29,694 bases of DNA from SLLW01 sp964388615 (GCA_964388615.1 CAYMBG010000022.1:1-29694); one strand, 5' to 3'; positions 1 through 8,768 are shown, counted from the first letter of the stretch. The notes: generated by a model from the sequence alone, not told the origin. Numbers and translations are program-made.

Positions 1-1
1 A

Positions 2-247
2 ACAAATATTCCGAAAAAGGTTATTGAAGAACACGGCAGTGATTTTACGTTCAAAATCTATGTGGGTAACACCATATTGAAGGATATTGCTTCCTCATTT
101 TCTTCGGTATCTGACGGAGAGCCGGTTGCTTTGATCGGAAGTTCTGGTATGCTGGAAATCGCCATCAACAAAGGCAGTGCTGAACAAATGCTGGGAATTG
201 AAAAAGGCGCACCGGTTTCGCTTGTACTGCAGAAAAATGATTCATGA
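2..247 (+). CDS. SAM hydroxide adenosyltransferase-like protein, C-terminal fragment
   Basis: This is an open frame from the window edge to a stop at 245-247, so only about 81 C-terminal residues are visible. The stretch with 'EPVALIGSSGMLEIAIN' and 'GSAEQMLG' followed by a short 'PVSLVL' strand resembles the C-terminal beta-barrel domain of the DUF62 family. Members of that family hydrolyse S-adenosylmethionine to adenosine and methionine, or halogenate it in fluorinase and chlorinase relatives. The catalytic N-terminal domain lies outside the window, so hydrolase and halogenase cannot be told apart; hydrolase is far more common. The gene converges on argS, with 125 bases between the two stops. 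A weak hairpin (278-295, 7 bp with one G-U pair) lies between them but lacks a following T-run. Confidence 0.7.
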   Translation, partial: TNIPKKVIEEHGSDFTFKIYVGNTILKDIASSFSSVSDGEPVALIGSSGMLEIAINKGSAEQMLGIEKGAPVSLVLQKNDS

Positions 248-372
248 GCGGACGGAGCTTTTCTTCAGTGTGATGCAGCAAGAATGCCTTTTTGCGATCA
301 GGTGATGGATGGTGCTGTGATGGGTGGCACGCTGATATGGCAGTATTCGCATTCTGTGGCAAAGAATAACGT

Positions 373-2007
373 TTACATGTGATCCGGTGCCGATATTCCA
401 AGGATATTGAGTCCGTTTGCAAGCACGTTGGCAGTAACGGTTAACAATTCGGTACGTGCGTGAGCGAGTTTCTTATCTTCGCCGAGGATGCGGCAATCGT
501 GGTAAAACTTGTGGAATGCGGTTGCCAGTTCGTCAAGATAATTAATGAGTTTGTGAGGTTCTCGCTGTGCTGCCGTCAACAGGATCGTATCGGGGAACTC
601 CAGCAACCGTTTGATAAGTGTTATTTCTGACTCATGCTGCAGGAGGCTGAAATCCGGGGTTTCCTTTTCAAATTCATAGGTGTCTCTGACCTTCCGCATG
701 ATACTTTGAATTCTGGCATGAGCATATTGCAAATAAAAGACGGGGTTTTTCTCACCAGCCTCTTTTGCTTCACCGATGTCGAACTCCAGGTGCGTTCCGG
801 GTGCCCGCATCAGAAAAAAGAAACGAGTGACATCCGATCCAACCTCGTCCATAAGTTCATCCAATGTGACAAAATTGGCTTTTCGTGTACTCATTTTAAA
901 GGGTTTGCCATCTTTTACGATGGTCACAAACTGATAAACGACCACATCAATCAAGTCACTGTTATAGCCGCACGCTTTTACGGCAGAAACCACGTCCGGA
1001 TAGGTGGCGATATGATCGGCCCCGAAAATATCGATGATCAGGTCGTAGCCTCTTTGAAGTTTGTTGATGTGATAAGCAATGTCAGGTAGACGATAAGTAG
1101 GTTCTCCACTGCTTTTGATGAGGACGGTATCTTTGTCTTTACCAAATTGAGTGGTTTTAAACCATGTAGCCCCATCATCTTCATATATCAGGTCCTGTTT
1201 CCGTAATTTTTCAATGACATGATCGATGGATCCATCTTCGTAAAGGGTGTTTTCATTGAAGAATGAATCCATGGCTATGTTCATGCGGCCCAGTGTACGT
1301 TTGATATCTTCAAAAATTCGTTCCTCCGCGGCTTTTCCAAAAACGGGGAGTGAATCCTCATCTGTAAGCTGGTCACCCTGTTCCTGTCTAACTTTTTTTG
1401 CGATATCGCTGATATAGGCACCTTCATAACCATCCTCGGGAAAAGTAGTTTCAAGTCCCAATTCCTGAAGGTATCTGGCTCTGACACTCTCTGCGAGTAC
1501 CCTCATTTGGCGTCCTGCATTGTTGAAATAATATTCGCGATCCACTCGGGCACCGGCCCATTCGAGAACACGTGCAACTGTGTCGCCTAACACGGCGTTG
1601 CGTCCGTGTCCCACGGTCAGTGGGCCTGTGGGGTTGGCACTGACAAATTCCACTTGCATTTTCTGATTTTCAAGCTGATTGCTTTGTCCGAATGATGTAC
1701 CTGCACCGTGGGCTTTCTCCAATTGTTCCGTGAGCCATTTATGGGAGAATCGAAAATTTATGAAGCCGGGACCGGCTACCTCAATACTTTCAATGTAGCC
1801 GGACGTGGCATTCATATGGTCGGCAATATCCTGTGCGATTTTCCGGGGATTGTTTTTTAGAGTTTTGGCCAGGGTAAGGGCTACATTGCTTGCGGCGTCT
1901 CCATGTTCCGGAACTCTTGGTTTTTCGATGGTGAAATCTGGTATTTCAAGATCGGGAGCGATCTTTTTCAGAGCGTTTTGAATCTGTTCTTTGAGGTAAG
2001 CGTACAT
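373..2007 (-). CDS. argS: Arginyl-tRNA synthetase
   Basis: The 544-aa class I arginyl-tRNA synthetase charges tRNA-Arg with arginine, using ATP, in the cytosol. The N-terminal tRNA-binding region (about residues 1-85) contains 'PEHGDAASNVA'. The catalytic signature 'FVSANPTGPLTVGHGRN' follows at about 121-137; the HIGH motif reads TVGH, with Thr in place of the first His. The KMSK-like loop reads 'FKMSTRKAN'. The C-terminal anticodon-binding helical domain ends in a family-typical Met ('SAPDHM'). The length is normal for the family (about 550-580 aa). The gene starts at an ATG and is the last in a same-strand run amn, GNAT, radC, argS. It lies 63 bases after radC, so co-transcription is possible but not proven. 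Confidence 0.97.
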   Translation of the reverse strand: MYAYLKEQIQNALKKIAPDLEIPDFTIEKPRVPEHGDAASNVALTLAKTLKNNPRKIAQDIADHMNATSGYIESIEVAGPGFINFRFSHKWLTEQLEKAHGAGTSFGQSNQLENQKMQVEFVSANPTGPLTVGHGRNAVLGDTVARVLEWAGARVDREYYFNNAGRQMRVLAESVRARYLQELGLETTFPEDGYEGAYISDIAKKVRQEQGDQLTDEDSLPVFGKAAEERIFEDIKRTLGRMNIAMDSFFNENTLYEDGSIDHVIEKLRKQDLIYEDDGATWFKTTQFGKDKDTVLIKSSGEPTYRLPDIAYHINKLQRGYDLIIDIFGADHIATYPDVVSAVKACGYNSDLIDVVVYQFVTIVKDGKPFKMSTRKANFVTLDELMDEVGSDVTRFFFLMRAPGTHLEFDIGEAKEAGEKNPVFYLQYAHARIQSIMRKVRDTYEFEKETPDFSLLQHESEITLIKRLLEFPDTILLTAAQREPHKLINYLDELATAFHKFYHDCRILGEDKKLAHARTELLTVTANVLANGLNILGISAPDHM

Positions 2008-2070
2008 AAGACTTTATATTTTGAGCGTGCAGGCCCCTAATATACGAGCTTTCAGAGACTAACGCCCGCA

Positions 2071-2763
2071 TTATCCCATCAGGCCCTCTGATCTCATGCT
2101 CAGGAACTCGTATCCGGCAATTATAATATGATCGTCAAGGTATACATCAAGCATTTCCCCGGCTTGCATCAGTTTTTTTGTAATGGCGATGTCGGCTTTA
2201 GAGGCGCGTCGATTGGCGGATGGGTGGTTATGTACAATGATGATACTGTTGGCTTCATTCATGATTGCCTGGCGCATGACCTCAGCGGGATCTACAATAG
2301 TAGCGGTTTTACCGCCTTTGCTTATAACATGGTGACCCGTAACGCTTTTCGCGGAATTTAAAAACACTACCAGAAATTGTTCGGTTTGCAAGTCGCGAAG
2401 GCGCGGGCCGAAGTAGGCAGCTACATCCTCCGGGGATCGAAAGAAAACAGGTTTGCCATTATGTCCCGATTGCAATCTCCGGGAGAGTTCAAATGCAGCT
2501 TCCAGGGTTATAGCTTTGACATCAGCAATTCCTTCAATTACCCGCAGTTCCCGCCAGTTTTTTCTTACCAATTTGTGCAGGCCCCCAAAATGTTTCAATA
2601 AATTGCGGCAGGTTTCTACCACGTTCTGATTTCTGGTTCCGGTACGGATGAGAATTGCGATCAGTTCGGCGTCAGTCAGACTCTCGGAACCGAAGCGGGT
2701 GAAGCGTTCTCGCGGCTGTTCGTCTTCCGCAAGATCCCGGACCATTCGACGCTGTTTTTCCAT
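2071..2763 (-). CDS. radC: RadC family JAB-domain protein
   Basis: This 230-aa protein has the RadC architecture. An N-terminal helix-hairpin-helix region (about 1-100) includes 'DAELIAILIRTG' and 'GIADVKAITLEAAFELSRR'. A JAB/MPN-like metalloprotease fold follows, with the zinc-binding signature 'HNHPSANRRASKADI'. A conserved upstream Glu, in 'DPAEVMRQA', is also present. The family is historically named a DNA repair protein, but its actual function is not established. Other JAB proteins act as Zn-dependent isopeptidases or nuclease-like factors. The ATG start is at 2763, and the translation begins 'MEKQRRMVRDLAEDEQPRER', a typical RadC start. It lies 63 bases upstream of argS on the same strand. 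Confidence 0.93.
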   Translation of the reverse strand: MEKQRRMVRDLAEDEQPRERFTRFGSESLTDAELIAILIRTGTRNQNVVETCRNLLKHFGGLHKLVRKNWRELRVIEGIADVKAITLEAAFELSRRLQSGHNGKPVFFRSPEDVAAYFGPRLRDLQTEQFLVVFLNSAKSVTGHHVISKGGKTATIVDPAEVMRQAIMNEANSIIIVHNHPSANRRASKADIAITKKLMQAGEMLDVYLDDHIIIAGYEFLSMRSEGLMG

Positions 2764-2875
2764 AATTATAAAATAGATTTTTTTAGGGGATGGAAAGAGG
2801 CAACAGCTCGACTCCTTGATTCATGGAGGTATGAGCTTAGTTGTTTACGTAACAGAGTCGGAGCACCCGAACTAC

Positions 2876-3328
2876 TTACAACAAACTTTTCTCCATTTTG
2901 TAATGAAGTCCGATCTTTGGAATGTCAAAGGGCTTTGAGCATATTTCAAATCCAAGTTTATGATAGAAAGGAATCGCTATTTCACGGGCGTTGCACCACA
3001 AGTGGCCATGTTCAAAGTGGTGTAATAAATATGTTTCCGTAAACCGGAGAAGGCTGCGGCCCACCCCCTTTCTCTGCCACGATTGTCTGGTAGCCATTCC
3101 CCTGAGTTGCCAAGAGCAATATGAGAGGTCGGTAATTCTAATCAAGGTCAGACATCCAATGGGATGGTTGTCCGGAAACGCGCCCAAATGTATGGTGGTG
3201 GAGAGATAATCTTCTTCAAAACGGGCAGAATCCATAGGCTTGCCTTTCCGTAACTCCCTGGCACGAAGGGGCAAAATCTCCTCCAAGGAGCAGTGCCGGT
3301 AAATGATATTTGAGGGTGTCACACACAT
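2876..3328 (-). CDS. GNAT family N-acetyltransferase
   Basis: This 150-aa single-domain protein has a Gcn5-related acetyltransferase fold. The acetyl-CoA pyrophosphate-binding loop is visible as 'QSWQRKGVGRSLL' (the Q/R-x-x-G-x-G pattern). It is preceded by a beta strand with 'LRGMATR' and followed by the common C-terminal 'AIPFYHKLGFE' motif. The substrate cannot be read from the sequence; small-molecule amines or protein N-termini are both possible. It sits between amn (64 bases upstream) and radC (112 bases downstream) on the same strand. Nothing in that context points to a substrate. Confidence 0.85.
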   Translation of the reverse strand: MCVTPSNIIYRHCSLEEILPLRARELRKGKPMDSARFEEDYLSTTIHLGAFPDNHPIGCLTLIRITDLSYCSWQLRGMATRQSWQRKGVGRSLLRFTETYLLHHFEHGHLWCNAREIAIPFYHKLGFEICSKPFDIPKIGLHYKMEKSLL

Positions 3329-3392
3329 CGGATGTCAGTAGAAAATCGCAAGACTTGAACGGGGGGATGTCCGATGAGGAGCGGAAGACAGA

Positions 3393-4574
3393 TCACAAAC
3401 TGCCACCCATCAAAGGCTCGTCAAGGGCGCGTATACTCGCGTTGGGCATACCTCCGGGGAAATAGTTCTTGGATAGTTCGATGGCCTTAATAACGATATT
3501 AAGGTGTTTTTCCTTGGAGTTTTGATAAAAGGACTGAGCCGATTGACCCAGTTTGGGTTTTCCGTGAAGAGGTTTGTCACTAACACAAAGCAGTGTTGCG
3601 TTGGGTATGCGATAACGAAAGCCGTTGGTAGCAACTGTTGCAGATTCCATATCTATGGCGATGCTGCGGCTGGTATGGATTTCGTTCACAACACGTTGTT
3701 TGATGAATTCCCAGTTTCGGTTGTCAACCGTGTAAACCGTCCCGGTCCGGTATATCATGTTTTGTTTGTCCAGGACCGTTTGCAAATGATGATTCAACAA
3801 ATAGTTAGGGGTAATGGGTACATTTTGTTGAATATTTTTATCAAGAACACCATCAGCCCGCATATAGCCAGAGGCAAGAACATAGTCACCGATATTCTGG
3901 TGGTTGCGGAGTCCACCGCAGTGGCCCACCATGATCATGGCATCCGGTCGCAACACGGAGATATGATCGGTAATGGTTTTGGCATTGGAGGGGCCAACGC
4001 CGATGTTGATGAGAGTAAGTCCGAGGTTATTTTTCAGTTTGTGATGATAAGCCGGCATTTGGACCTTTCTGTCCGGTTTAATGCAATCCGGGAAACGCGA
4101 CTTGAACACCTCTACATGCATGTCATAATTTGTAAACATGATATAGCGCTGAAAATCACTGGATGAGGTTCCGGTGTAGTGCTCCAGGCGATCCAGCGAT
4201 AAGTCAATGCGCTCCGCAGGAAACAGAAAAAGCTTTTTCTTGGTAAAATCCCAATGATCTTCATCAAGCGCGTCCAGCAATTTGGGATCATTCAGGGATA
4301 CAATTTTTCTGGATGGTGTGATCGTGACTTCCGCACCTTTTTCGAGCAATTTGTTTAACTCCCGGTGTAAGTACCACCGGTAGACCTCCGGTTTGGCGAA
4401 TTCCCCCATTATTTCCGGATTGTGCGTTGACCATGAGCGGTAGACGGTCATCTTTGGATAATAGCCATCCTGATAGATTTGTTCCATTAAATCACAGGCT
4501 TTGGAAATATTTTCATCAGGATTATCCTGGCTCTCTGATGTCGGAAGGATGGTGTAGGGCTTATTATTTTTCAT
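3393..4574 (-). CDS. amn: AMP nucleosidase
   Basis: This 393-aa protein matches AMP nucleosidase, which hydrolyses AMP to adenine and ribose 5-phosphate and is linked to purine balance. The C-terminal nucleoside-phosphorylase-type domain carries family stretches seen in E. coli Amn: 'QMPAYHHK', 'NIGVGPSNAKTI', 'MVGHCGGLR', 'IGDYVLASGYMR', 'IDMESATVA' and 'LLCVSDKPLHG'. The Glu of DMESAT and the Asp of SDKPLHG are the expected base- and ribose-contacting residues. The N-terminal regulatory domain is present but short compared with the 484-aa E. coli enzyme. The ATG start at 4574 is followed by 'MKNNKPYTIL'. The gene is divergent from the peroxiredoxin-topA group and heads the minus-strand run toward argS. 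Confidence 0.93.
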   Translation of the reverse strand: MKNNKPYTILPTSESQDNPDENISKACDLMEQIYQDGYYPKMTVYRSWSTHNPEIMGEFAKPEVYRWYLHRELNKLLEKGAEVTITPSRKIVSLNDPKLLDALDEDHWDFTKKKLFLFPAERIDLSLDRLEHYTGTSSSDFQRYIMFTNYDMHVEVFKSRFPDCIKPDRKVQMPAYHHKLKNNLGLTLINIGVGPSNAKTITDHISVLRPDAMIMVGHCGGLRNHQNIGDYVLASGYMRADGVLDKNIQQNVPITPNYLLNHHLQTVLDKQNMIYRTGTVYTVDNRNWEFIKQRVVNEIHTSRSIAIDMESATVATNGFRYRIPNATLLCVSDKPLHGKPKLGQSAQSFYQNSKEKHLNIVIKAIELSKNYFPGGMPNASIRALDEPLMGGSL

Positions 4575-4876
4575 CTATTGCACAAAGTGTCTGGTAAAAA
4601 AGAGACCGGTTTATAACACAAGGTATCCTTTCGAATTCTTTATGGCAAGCAGAGGCGTAAGCTGCAGAGGCATTCCCTGAACAAGACAAACGATTGAAAT
4701 GAAAAACGCAATCTCTGTAAGGATTGAGGTCTTTGGTAATCGTATACAAAAAGTTTTATTTACAAGGTGTTTTTACCTGTGTGTTAAGATCCATGCAATC
4801 AAGGGGGAACGAATCTTCGGATGTTGCTGATTACATGGTTACGAACATGATCATAACCATCACGAATGAGATAAAA
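4575..4876. other. Divergent intergenic region between amn and the peroxiredoxin gene
   Basis: This is about 300 bases between two divergent starts, and it must hold promoters for both directions. Short open frames cross it in both directions but resemble nothing I know. A TTTACA element (4759-4764) with TTAAGA (4784-4789) 19 bases downstream is a weak promoter candidate for the plus-strand genes. The segment AGGT-GTTTTT-ACCT (about 4765-4778) forms only a 4-bp hairpin. In-frame ATGs at 4793, 4835 and 4847 could extend the peroxiredoxin upstream, but the extra residues look unlike the family. Confidence 0.45.
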
Positions 4877-5356
4877 ATGATACAAACCGGAAAAAAAATA
4901 GATACCTCCTTTTCACTTGAAATTCTTGAAGGAAGTGAACAGAAAAAGGTCACATTTGCTGATTTGCTCGATAAGCCCGTGATTGTTTCGGTATATATGA
5001 AAAATAACACAAGCGGCTGTGATCGTCAGAATCAAAGTCTGGCAGAAAAAGCGTCGGAAATAGCAGAAAAGGGGTATAATATCATCGCCATCAGCAAGGA
5101 TTCATGCCGGTCTCATAAAAACTACGCTGAAAAACTGGGAATTAGCTATATTCTTGCCTCGGATCCGGATCACGAATTTGCCCGTGCTACAGATTCGCTT
5201 ATAGATAAAAAGATGTATGGCAAGACATTTTCAGGTCCGTCCCGCTCTGCTTATTTTATTGATACGGATGGCACCGTGCAGGCCGTTATCGAAAAGATCG
5301 ATACGACGAATCATGCCGACGAGTTGCTTGAGAAAATTAATGACCTAAACTCCTGA
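4877..5356 (+). CDS. Peroxiredoxin, PrxQ/BCP-like with atypical active site
   Basis: From the ATG at 4877 this is a 159-aa thioredoxin-fold protein that aligns by eye with bacterioferritin-comigratory protein (PrxQ). Those enzymes reduce hydroperoxides through a peroxidatic Cys. Cys48 sits in 'NNTSGCDRQ', matching the family's 'DNTPGCT'. The Thr three residues before it and a later Arg ('SGPSRSAYFID') are kept. The usual Pro seven residues before the Cys is Met41, and the classical i+5 resolving Cys is missing. A second Cys, Cys77 ('SKDSCRSHK'), lies at the start of the next helix. I chose 4877 because it gives the normal N-terminus; upstream in-frame ATGs exist. The stop is 20 bases before the topA ATG, so the two genes are probably co-transcribed. 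Confidence 0.75.
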   Translation: MIQTGKKIDTSFSLEILEGSEQKKVTFADLLDKPVIVSVYMKNNTSGCDRQNQSLAEKASEIAEKGYNIIAISKDSCRSHKNYAEKLGISYILASDPDHEFARATDSLIDKKMYGKTFSGPSRSAYFIDTDGTVQAVIEKIDTTNHADELLEKINDLNS

Positions 5357-5376
5357 GGGAGGAAAACAGATTTTTG

Positions 5377-7962
5377 ATGAAATCACTCATAATTGTTGAG
5401 TCACCGACCAAAGCCAAAACGATAAAGAAGTTTCTGCCCAAAAGCATGACTGTAGATTCATGCAACGGGCACATTCGGGATTTACCGGCATCCGCCAAGG
5501 AGATTCCGGCAAAACTTAAAAAAAACAAGTGGGCCAATCTTGGGATCGATGTAGACAATGATTATGAGCCGCTTTACGTCATTTCTTCGCAGAAAAAGAA
5601 AACCGTCACCCGGCTAAAAAAGTTGATCAAGGAAGCAGATGAACTCATACTGGCTACGGACGAGGATCGCGAGGGGGAAGGTATCTCATGGCACATAAAA
5701 GATGAATTAAAGCCGAAGATACCGGTCAAGCGAATGGTTTTTCACGAAATCACTCAAGAGGCAATTGATGGTGCTTTAAAACAGTTCCGGGATATCAACA
5801 TGGACCTTGTTCATGCCCAGGAGGCCCGCAGGATTGTGGACCGGCTGGCCGGTTACACCATATCTCCTCTTTTGTGGAAAAAAATCGGACCGGGACTATC
5901 GGCCGGAAGAGTACAATCGGTAGCCGTTCAGCTTTTGGTGAACCGTGAGAGAGAGCGGATGCGATTTCGAAGCGGTAGCTACTGGGATTTAAAGGCATCT
6001 CTGAAAGATTCGGATGATTCCGGTGCGAAAACTTTTGAGGCCGACATGACGCACTTAAATGATAAGCGTCTGGCCGGCAGTAAAGATTTTGATGAATCCA
6101 CGGGTAAATTAAAACAACCCGGAAAAGTGGTGCTTTTGGGTGAGAAGGAGGCCAAGGGACTCAAAGATGAGCTGCATTCGGCCCGATGGAATGTGAAAAA
6201 TGTAGAAAAGCGTCCCCAAAAGCGGAAACCGGCACCACCGTTCATTACATCAACAATCCAACAGGAAGCTAACCGTAAATTTGGCTATTCTGCCAGGGAT
6301 ACGATGCGCATAGCGCAGAAGCTCTATGAAGAAGGATTCATCACGTACATGCGTACCGATTCCACCAATCTCTCCAACCAGGCCGTTCAGGCTGCGCGCA
6401 CGGCTGTCGAGGGGATGTATGGGAAAGATTATCTGAGCGATGGTGTTCGTTCCTATTCAAGTACTTCAAAAGGTGCACAAGAAGCTCACGAAGCTATTCG
6501 TCCTGCCGGCAGCTCTTTTCGAACTCCGGCAGATACCGGGCTAACCGGACGTGAGGCCAAGCTTTACGACTTGATTTGGAAGCGCACGATGGCCACGCAA
6601 ATGGCAGAGGCCCGGTTGGAGTTTACCAACATCAGCATACAGGCTGAAACCGAAAACGCCACAGCCTGGTTTAAGGCAACCGGCAAAAAAGTATTGTTTC
6701 CTGGCTTTTTCAGGGCGTATGTGGAGGGAAGCGATGATCCTGAGGCCAATCTGGAAGACCAGGACTCCCCGTTGCCGGAATTGGGAAAAGATCAGGATGT
6801 GTATTGTGATGCTATCCAGGCGCTGGAACATGAGACCAAGCCACCGGCCCGCTTTACAGAAGCGAGTCTTGTAAAACAGCTTGAGAAAGATGGTGTGGGC
6901 AGGCCCAGTACGTATGCAACCATCATCGGGACCATTATGGAGCGGGATTATGTTCGAAAGGAAGGTAACGCCCTGGTCCCAACCTTTACGGCATTTGCCG
7001 TTACCGAGCTCCTTGAAAAATATTTTCCCGACCTTGTGGATGAGCAGTTTACTTCGGGTATGGAGCAGCGCCTGGATGATATTGCCACAGGTAAGGAGGA
7101 TCGTCTTCGCTATCTGAAGTCATTTTATGAAGGGGAAAAAGGACTGAAAGAGATGGTAGAAAAGCAGGAGTCAAAAATTGATCCACAAGAGGCTCGTAAT
7201 ATCTCTTTGCCGGTGGAAGGCCTGAATGGTATGAGAGTATATTTGGGGCGCTTTGGCCCTTATGTGCAGAAAAAAGACGAAGAGGGTGAGGATGTGATGA
7301 GTTCCATCCCGGAAACCATGGCACCGAGTGATATTACTGTCGACAAACTTGAGGAGCTGGTAGCTCAAAGCAAGAAGGGGCCGGAGTCACTGGGCAAGCA
7401 TCCTGAAACCGACGAAGATATCTATGTATTGACCGGACGATATGGGCCTTATGTCCAATTGGGTGAAGTGCCGGACAACCAGGAAAAAAGCAAGGCCAAG
7501 AGCAAAGCCAAACCCAAGCGTGTATCTCTATTGAAAGGAATGAGTCCGGAGGATGTCGATTTCGAAACAGCGGTCCGTTTATTGTCTTTGCCCAGGACTC
7601 TTGGGGAGCACCCGGAAACAGGTGAAGATGTTAAGGCAGGAATTGGCCGATATGGGCCGTATGTGGTTCACGAAGGCACATTCCAATCTCTGCCTGCACA
7701 AGATAACGTACTTGATGTGGATCTTGACCGTGCCGTTGAGTTGCTTAAGCAGAAATCGCAGAAAAAAAAGGGTAAAACCTCTTCGGTTATAAAGGATATG
7801 GGTGAACACCCTGAAAACGGCGAGAAAATTCAGATAATGACCGGCCGTTATGGTCCGTATATTAAATACGGAAAGAAAAACATCAGTATTCCCAAAAACA
7901 AAGATCCGGAATCGATAGATATGGGTACGGTTTTGGATTTGATCAAGCAGAAAGTTGGATAA
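5377..7962 (+). CDS. topA: DNA topoisomerase I (type IA)
   Basis: This 861-aa enzyme relaxes negative supercoils through a 5'-phosphotyrosine intermediate. The N-terminal TOPRIM domain shows 'IVESPTKAKTI' and the acidic cluster 'TDEDREGEGISWH'. The catalytic Tyr is in 'FITYMRTDSTNLS', about residue 324. The C-terminus carries at least four repeats built on 'GRYGPYV/I' or 'GRFGPYV', usually preceded by 'LG-HPET-ED'. There are no Cys4 zinc ribbons of the E. coli type; multi-repeat zinc-free tails are known in other phyla. The Shine-Dalgarno sequence AGGGAGG (5356-5362) precedes adjacent TTG (5374) and ATG (5377) codons, and I prefer the ATG. It follows the peroxiredoxin by 20 bases and is followed within 10 bases by an unknown gene. 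Confidence 0.97.
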   Translation: MKSLIIVESPTKAKTIKKFLPKSMTVDSCNGHIRDLPASAKEIPAKLKKNKWANLGIDVDNDYEPLYVISSQKKKTVTRLKKLIKEADELILATDEDREGEGISWHIKDELKPKIPVKRMVFHEITQEAIDGALKQFRDINMDLVHAQEARRIVDRLAGYTISPLLWKKIGPGLSAGRVQSVAVQLLVNRERERMRFRSGSYWDLKASLKDSDDSGAKTFEADMTHLNDKRLAGSKDFDESTGKLKQPGKVVLLGEKEAKGLKDELHSARWNVKNVEKRPQKRKPAPPFITSTIQQEANRKFGYSARDTMRIAQKLYEEGFITYMRTDSTNLSNQAVQAARTAVEGMYGKDYLSDGVRSYSSTSKGAQEAHEAIRPAGSSFRTPADTGLTGREAKLYDLIWKRTMATQMAEARLEFTNISIQAETENATAWFKATGKKVLFPGFFRAYVEGSDDPEANLEDQDSPLPELGKDQDVYCDAIQALEHETKPPARFTEASLVKQLEKDGVGRPSTYATIIGTIMERDYVRKEGNALVPTFTAFAVTELLEKYFPDLVDEQFTSGMEQRLDDIATGKEDRLRYLKSFYEGEKGLKEMVEKQESKIDPQEARNISLPVEGLNGMRVYLGRFGPYVQKKDEEGEDVMSSIPETMAPSDITVDKLEELVAQSKKGPESLGKHPETDEDIYVLTGRYGPYVQLGEVPDNQEKSKAKSKAKPKRVSLLKGMSPEDVDFETAVRLLSLPRTLGEHPETGEDVKAGIGRYGPYVVHEGTFQSLPAQDNVLDVDLDRAVELLKQKSQKKKGKTSSVIKDMGEHPENGEKIQIMTGRYGPYIKYGKKNISIPKNKDPESIDMGTVLDLIKQKVG

Positions 7963-7972
7963 CGAGGTTTTC

Positions 7973-8542
7973 ATGCAAAAAAAGTCTGATGGCTTTTTTG
8001 TATATCCGCCTAATTTGCGAATGCTGGATTTGGCATCGCTGGTTGGGATGTACCGTGCGCGGGGCGAGCCGAGGAAAGCTCCGCCGGGGGATTATTTTGC
8101 TTGTGCTCACACCAAAAAGCTGGTGAGAGAGGCGAAGTACTGGTTTGGACTCTATTACAGTCAGGTTGCCTGGGATGTCTTACTGACAAAAGATTCCGCG
8201 GGTTATCCGTTGACTGAGGTCGAGTTCAATATTCTTGGCATGTCCATCTATCCCCCTGATGACAACAGTCACCGTAGCCATATTGAGTCACAAACCGGTT
8301 TTATTCCGCAGTTGGCGTTTTTGATCGTAAATGATTTACGCCAGTTCGGGTTTCTTCAGGAATATGACAGTGGTATGCTTGCCATAACCAGCAACGGGAG
8401 AAAAGCGGTTGAGGGATTTGCCCGAAGGCTGTATGAAAAGAAGTTTATGCCGGAGATGCTAAATGTGTATGGCGGCGAGCATGCCCGGCCTCAGATTGAG
8501 AGAGCGGAAAAGCGCGAATTGACCCAAACCAGGCTTTTTTGA
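7973..8542 (+). CDS. Unrecognised 189-aa protein downstream of topA
   Basis: I do not recognise this protein. It begins at ATG 7973, with an ACGAGG ribosome site just upstream; an in-frame TTG at 7955 would overlap the topA end. The N-terminal third is rich in aromatic and basic residues ('YPPNLRMLDLASLVGMYRAR'). The middle reads like alpha-helical packing segments ('YWFGLYYSQVAWDVLL'). Residues around 120-170 look like a winged-helix end: helices, then 'FGFLQEYDSGMLAITSNGRKAVEGFA', a pattern seen in small transcription-factor-like domains. There is no signal peptide or membrane helix. A 10-base gap from the topA stop suggests translational coupling. A role with topoisomerase I or DNA is only a guess from position. 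Confidence 0.75.
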   Translation: MQKKSDGFFVYPPNLRMLDLASLVGMYRARGEPRKAPPGDYFACAHTKKLVREAKYWFGLYYSQVAWDVLLTKDSAGYPLTEVEFNILGMSIYPPDDNSHRSHIESQTGFIPQLAFLIVNDLRQFGFLQEYDSGMLAITSNGRKAVEGFARRLYEKKFMPEMLNVYGGEHARPQIERAEKRELTQTRLF

Positions 8543-8768
8543 AAAGTCTGAAAAGAGGGTTGCTGTGACTATCAGGCGAACAGGTATTGATTGTTCATTG
8601 TGGTGATTTTTGCCTTATATTACCCGGCAGAATGTAAAAATATTCATATTAACTTTATGAAGTCTTGATAGGTTTCTAAAGTGGTATCGAAAGCAATATT
8701 GAGGAACAATTTAGAGGGCAAACCTGTAGCTGAATCAGGAAAATGTAAACCACCAAAGGGGTAGTTAT
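8543..8768. other. Intergenic region upstream of the porin
   Basis: This 226-base gap must contain the porin promoter. Three hexamers with 11-bp register (TTCATA 8643, TTTATG 8654, TTGATA 8665) are a possible degenerate PhoB-type array, but they are weak. A purine-rich AAAGGGG just before the ATG is the likely ribosome site. A hairpin over 8531-8549 straddles the upstream stop codon but lacks a U-tract. Confidence 0.35.

Noticed and set aside
278..295. Hairpin GCAAGAA/TTTTTGC between the first gene and argS
   Set aside because: Seven pairs with a G-U pair and no T-run beyond the stem, so not called a terminator.
634..1089. Plus-strand open frame of 151 codons inside argS
   Set aside because: Antisense shadow of a clear argS; no recognisable domain or ribosome site.
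3504..4166. Plus-strand open frame of 220 codons inside amn
   Set aside because: Antisense shadow of a strongly supported AMP nucleosidase gene; long only because of codon use on the other strand.
8531..8549. Hairpin AGGCTTTT/AAAAGTCT over the end of the 189-aa gene
   Set aside because: A/T-rich stem overlapping the stop codon and no T-run afterward.
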